Below, piece by piece: positions 61,537 to 64,000 of a stretch of 64,000 nt of DNA. Every line of letters starts with the position of its first letter. Positions within the stretch are counted from its first letter, which is position 1. Below the pieces are notes generated by a model. It worked only from the letters and a program-made list of their open reading frames with translations. It was not told where the DNA came from and did no database searches. A program made the position numbers and the translations under genes. This DNA comes from Argopecten irradians. Its lineage: Eukaryota > Mollusca > Bivalvia > Pectinida > Pectinidae. The stretch spans positions 36,505,604 through 36,569,603 of the forward strand of contig NC_091142.1 of assembly GCF_041381155.1 (NCBI RefSeq), in the 5' to 3' direction.

Positions 61537-63394
61537 GTAACTGAATGCTACTCTCCCACACTCGAAATTCTTTTCAATTCAAAATGGATTCTAACTTAAA
61601 TTTACTATAGTCATTCTGAATAATGGTGCGCCATATTAATATCTATAATAACTAACAAGCGATATGTATCATTATGTTTCCTTTACCACGTTTGAAGTAT
61701 GTAGGTCATTTCAGGTTTCATTTTACTCTGAACATTTTTGATAGGAACACTCCTAACAGTACTGCTCAATAACACTACTGCCCAATGTTAATGATCTTAT
61801 TTAACTATCGACTATCTTTGTTTTCCAATAACAGAAACATCTTAATTAAGTTTTATTGCAGTTTTTGGTTATAGACGTTCAGTCGTATTGGTGCATTCGC
61901 TTATATAATTCAAGTTTTTGTTTAATATTATCAGCCAAGCTGTTAAAACTTTTGACTTCAATCTTAATCTGTATTCCACAGTGACGTATAAGGAAACAAG
62001 ATAATAATTCGTCTTACATTTTTGGGAGATATATATGTAATATGCCGCATTTATTATGGACCTTTCCATTTCTGCCATTGGAGTTATGTCCACGGGCAAA
62101 GAGAAACAATATATCGCCAGAAGTTAACTGTAGACATAATATGAAGTATGCTACCTACCAATGCTATCTTAATGAAATTCTTTCCTAAACTCATTTATTA
62201 AAACGATATGTTAAAATATATATTCTTATTGTCATATATAGTTTCCTTATATGCGTGCGATATTTCTTGTCCAGGGGAGGCAACTACTGCAATTGTTTTC
62301 CTACCTGTAAATAGATTGAACTTTTCGATTTTCCTTTTTGATAATTCTATTGATTTCGCAGTATTATCCTTCAAAATTAGGCAAGCACGTCTATTATATG
62401 TACATACACCAACCATCTTTCAAATATTATTAAGACCATGGGTTGATTTTTCATATCGAGCCCCTCTCATTTTTTCAATTTTATTTACTTATTTATTTAT
62501 TTATTTATTTTGCAGACATAAATACATTTTGAACACCCATGTAGTTATTTATTTGTTAATTTAACAATTTATCTATTTATTTGTTAATATATAAGAGTCT
62601 ATTAATTTGAATATGAAAAAAGTTATTTATTTTAGGTGCTTTTAAATACATAGTAGTGTTTTATATTTGTAAAATAGGCACTCCGGGTAACTGTAAGGCA
62701 TAGAATGATGTGTTACTGAAACACCAAATACTGTCTCCATTACTAAGATGTGTACTTCAGGCGAGTCCAACTCATATTGACGTATGAGGTCATAAACCAC
62801 TCTATATACCTAAAATATGTGGACCAAAACTCAATAAATGATACCTTAAATATAACATTTGTCTTTTTTTTCTTTGACTTTCTTGTCCATTAAGCAGGAT
62901 ACAACTGGTTGGTATAGATAGTCTCCCCTGATTTGATGGCACTGTTAACTAACACTTGCACTTGTAAATGCCTTACAACAAATAAATAGTAAGACTAGAA
63001 ACAATATTTCTTTTGTGTGCCATTTAGTTTTCCGAATTTCATGACAAATTTAATTTCGTGAAAGATTATCTCCGCAGATAAAAGCATCGGAAACCACAAG
63101 AAACATTAATTAAAAAATCGACAACAACACTTGAATACAATTACGTATATCAGTCTCAAACCAAAAAGTTCTGATCAACAAATAAATTGAAAGTGAAACG
63201 AAAGGGGAAAACAAAAGTGTATGTGAGATAAAGCGTGAGCGTATTTACATTTATATACAGTCTGTTTGCAGTCACCACCTAGAACCTTAATGTATGATAA
63301 TTTCTTCAACTCTGAAGAAAGTATTTTTATATAAAGTTTGTAGTATAACATAGAATAAATGTTTCTTCATTCAACTGAAAGTGTTATGATCTGT
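61537..63394. other. intergenic stretch between chitin synthase and sulfotransferase
   Basis: No exon is recognised. A TTTA microsatellite of about 25 bp lies at 62487-62511 within a T-rich tract. I see no convincing AATAAA close behind either converging gene. Confidence 0.45.
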
Positions 63395-64000
63395 TTAAGA
63401 GGTTTTTTCAGCACGAGTCGGCAACATTAATGGAACAGTATTGTCTGATAGTTCCTCCTTGCTGCGAAGCCCTGGGTATCCAAGTGCACTATAACGGTTC
63501 GAACATGCTTTGTTTGTGACGGAAACAAGAGACCAGGGTATGTTCTTTCTCCAAAGCCCTGCGGTCAAAGTTGAATTCTCGTGAAAGACCTTCCCAAACT
63601 TATCCTTCATTTTAACATCATCGGCTCCTGTATACCCAACAAAATCGAATATTTTCTTAATCACTTCCTCAGGTGATGTTGCAAGATGTTCGTGAAAAAC
63701 AGTTAATATTCTCCCAGGATGATATTTCTTAAGAACGGAAGAATCTGTCATATCCTCTTTCAGTCTCTGGCAAAGAGATAGAGCTGTGTTCTTTTCTCCG
63801 CTCTTAAAAGGCCACTTTCCACGAAGATAAGAATACATAATCGCCCTTGGATCCCGCAAAATATGGATAATTTTCAGTTTGGGGAGTTGTTTCATCAGAC
63901 GCGTGGCCAATTGTAGACTTATCCGGGGGGTGTTAATCACCTTGGATATGGAGTGAGAACATTGACTTAAAAGTTTCCCACGACAGTCCATGTTTGGAAT
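63395..64000 (-). CDS. carbohydrate sulfotransferase, C-terminal part
   Basis: A minus-strand frame runs from the window edge to a stop at 63395, about 201 codons. The frame is still open at 64000, so the N-terminus is missing. IIHILRDPRAIMYS near the start is the 3'-phosphate-binding motif for PAPS (RDPRA..S). The tail WRKNIPW...ACSNRYSALGY matches the C-terminal W...C...LGY pattern of GlcNAc/Gal/chondroitin 6-O-sulfotransferases (CHST1/3/5-type). The 5'-phosphosulfate motif and the type II membrane anchor should lie upstream, outside the window. It would sulfate glycans in the Golgi. The acceptor sugar cannot be told. It converges on the chitin synthase. Confidence 0.85.
   Translation of the reverse strand: MPNMDCRGKLLSQCSHSISKVINTPRISLQLATRLMKQLPKLKIIHILRDPRAIMYSYLRGKWPFKSGEKNTALSLCQRLKEDMTDSSVLKKYHPGRILTVFHEHLATSPEEVIKKIFDFVGYTGADDVKMKDKFGKVFHENSTLTAGLWRKNIPWSLVSVTNKACSNRYSALGYPGLRSKEELSDNTVPLMLPTRAEKTS

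Overview
The window is eukaryotic nuclear DNA. It is AT-rich, the genes are split by GT-AG introns, and transposon debris and minisatellites are abundant. The best guess is a lophotrochozoan animal, most like a bivalve mollusc. The guess rests on an animal-type chitin synthase with SAM domains, a TRIM gene with an NHL-like C-terminus, a Ty3/gypsy element with integrase ahead of reverse transcriptase, and a SINE-like tail I associate with bivalves. No species can be named.

Layout. 1-7.4 kb has no recognisable gene; it holds a 363-bp inverted-repeat (MITE-like) element and a local tandem duplication. 7.4-16.8 kb is a transposon graveyard: a frameshifted minus-strand Ty3/gypsy (Gmr1-like) element with a 3' LTR, a broken plus-strand non-LTR retrotransposon that carries a 2A-like motif, and a truncated LTR. 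18.5-25.6 kb is a 7.1-kb minisatellite of about 158 copies of a 45-bp unit. 25.9-28.9 kb is a two-exon minus-strand TRIM gene (782 aa) with a MITE in its single coding intron. 29-36.7 kb is gene-poor and holds several palindromic or foldback repeats. 36.7 kb has a possible promoter and untranslated exon. 41.48-61.04 kb is a complete plus-strand chitin synthase of 21 coding exons, which I joined by hand in one consistent frame to 1,471 codons plus stop. 63.4-64 kb is the 3' part of a minus-strand carbohydrate sulfotransferase that runs off the window.

The chitin synthase is the dominant gene. It has N-terminal membrane segments, a GT2 catalytic core (EDRW, QRRRW), a five-helix cluster followed by the SWGTRE motif, two tandem SAM domains, and two last membrane helices. 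One of its introns is about 88% filled by a second, apparently unrelated 45-bp minisatellite (about 77 copies). Another intron begins with a minisatellite whose first copy is the end of the SWG-coding exon. Chitin synthase and sulfotransferase would both fit extracellular-matrix building, but nothing in the sequence links their regulation.

I see no new enzyme system. The most notable items are the intronic 45-bp array that stays open in frame with the upstream exon, the exon-seeded minisatellite, the 2A-like motif in the LINE, the mismatched LTR ends, and several inverted-repeat families bounded by TTAA.
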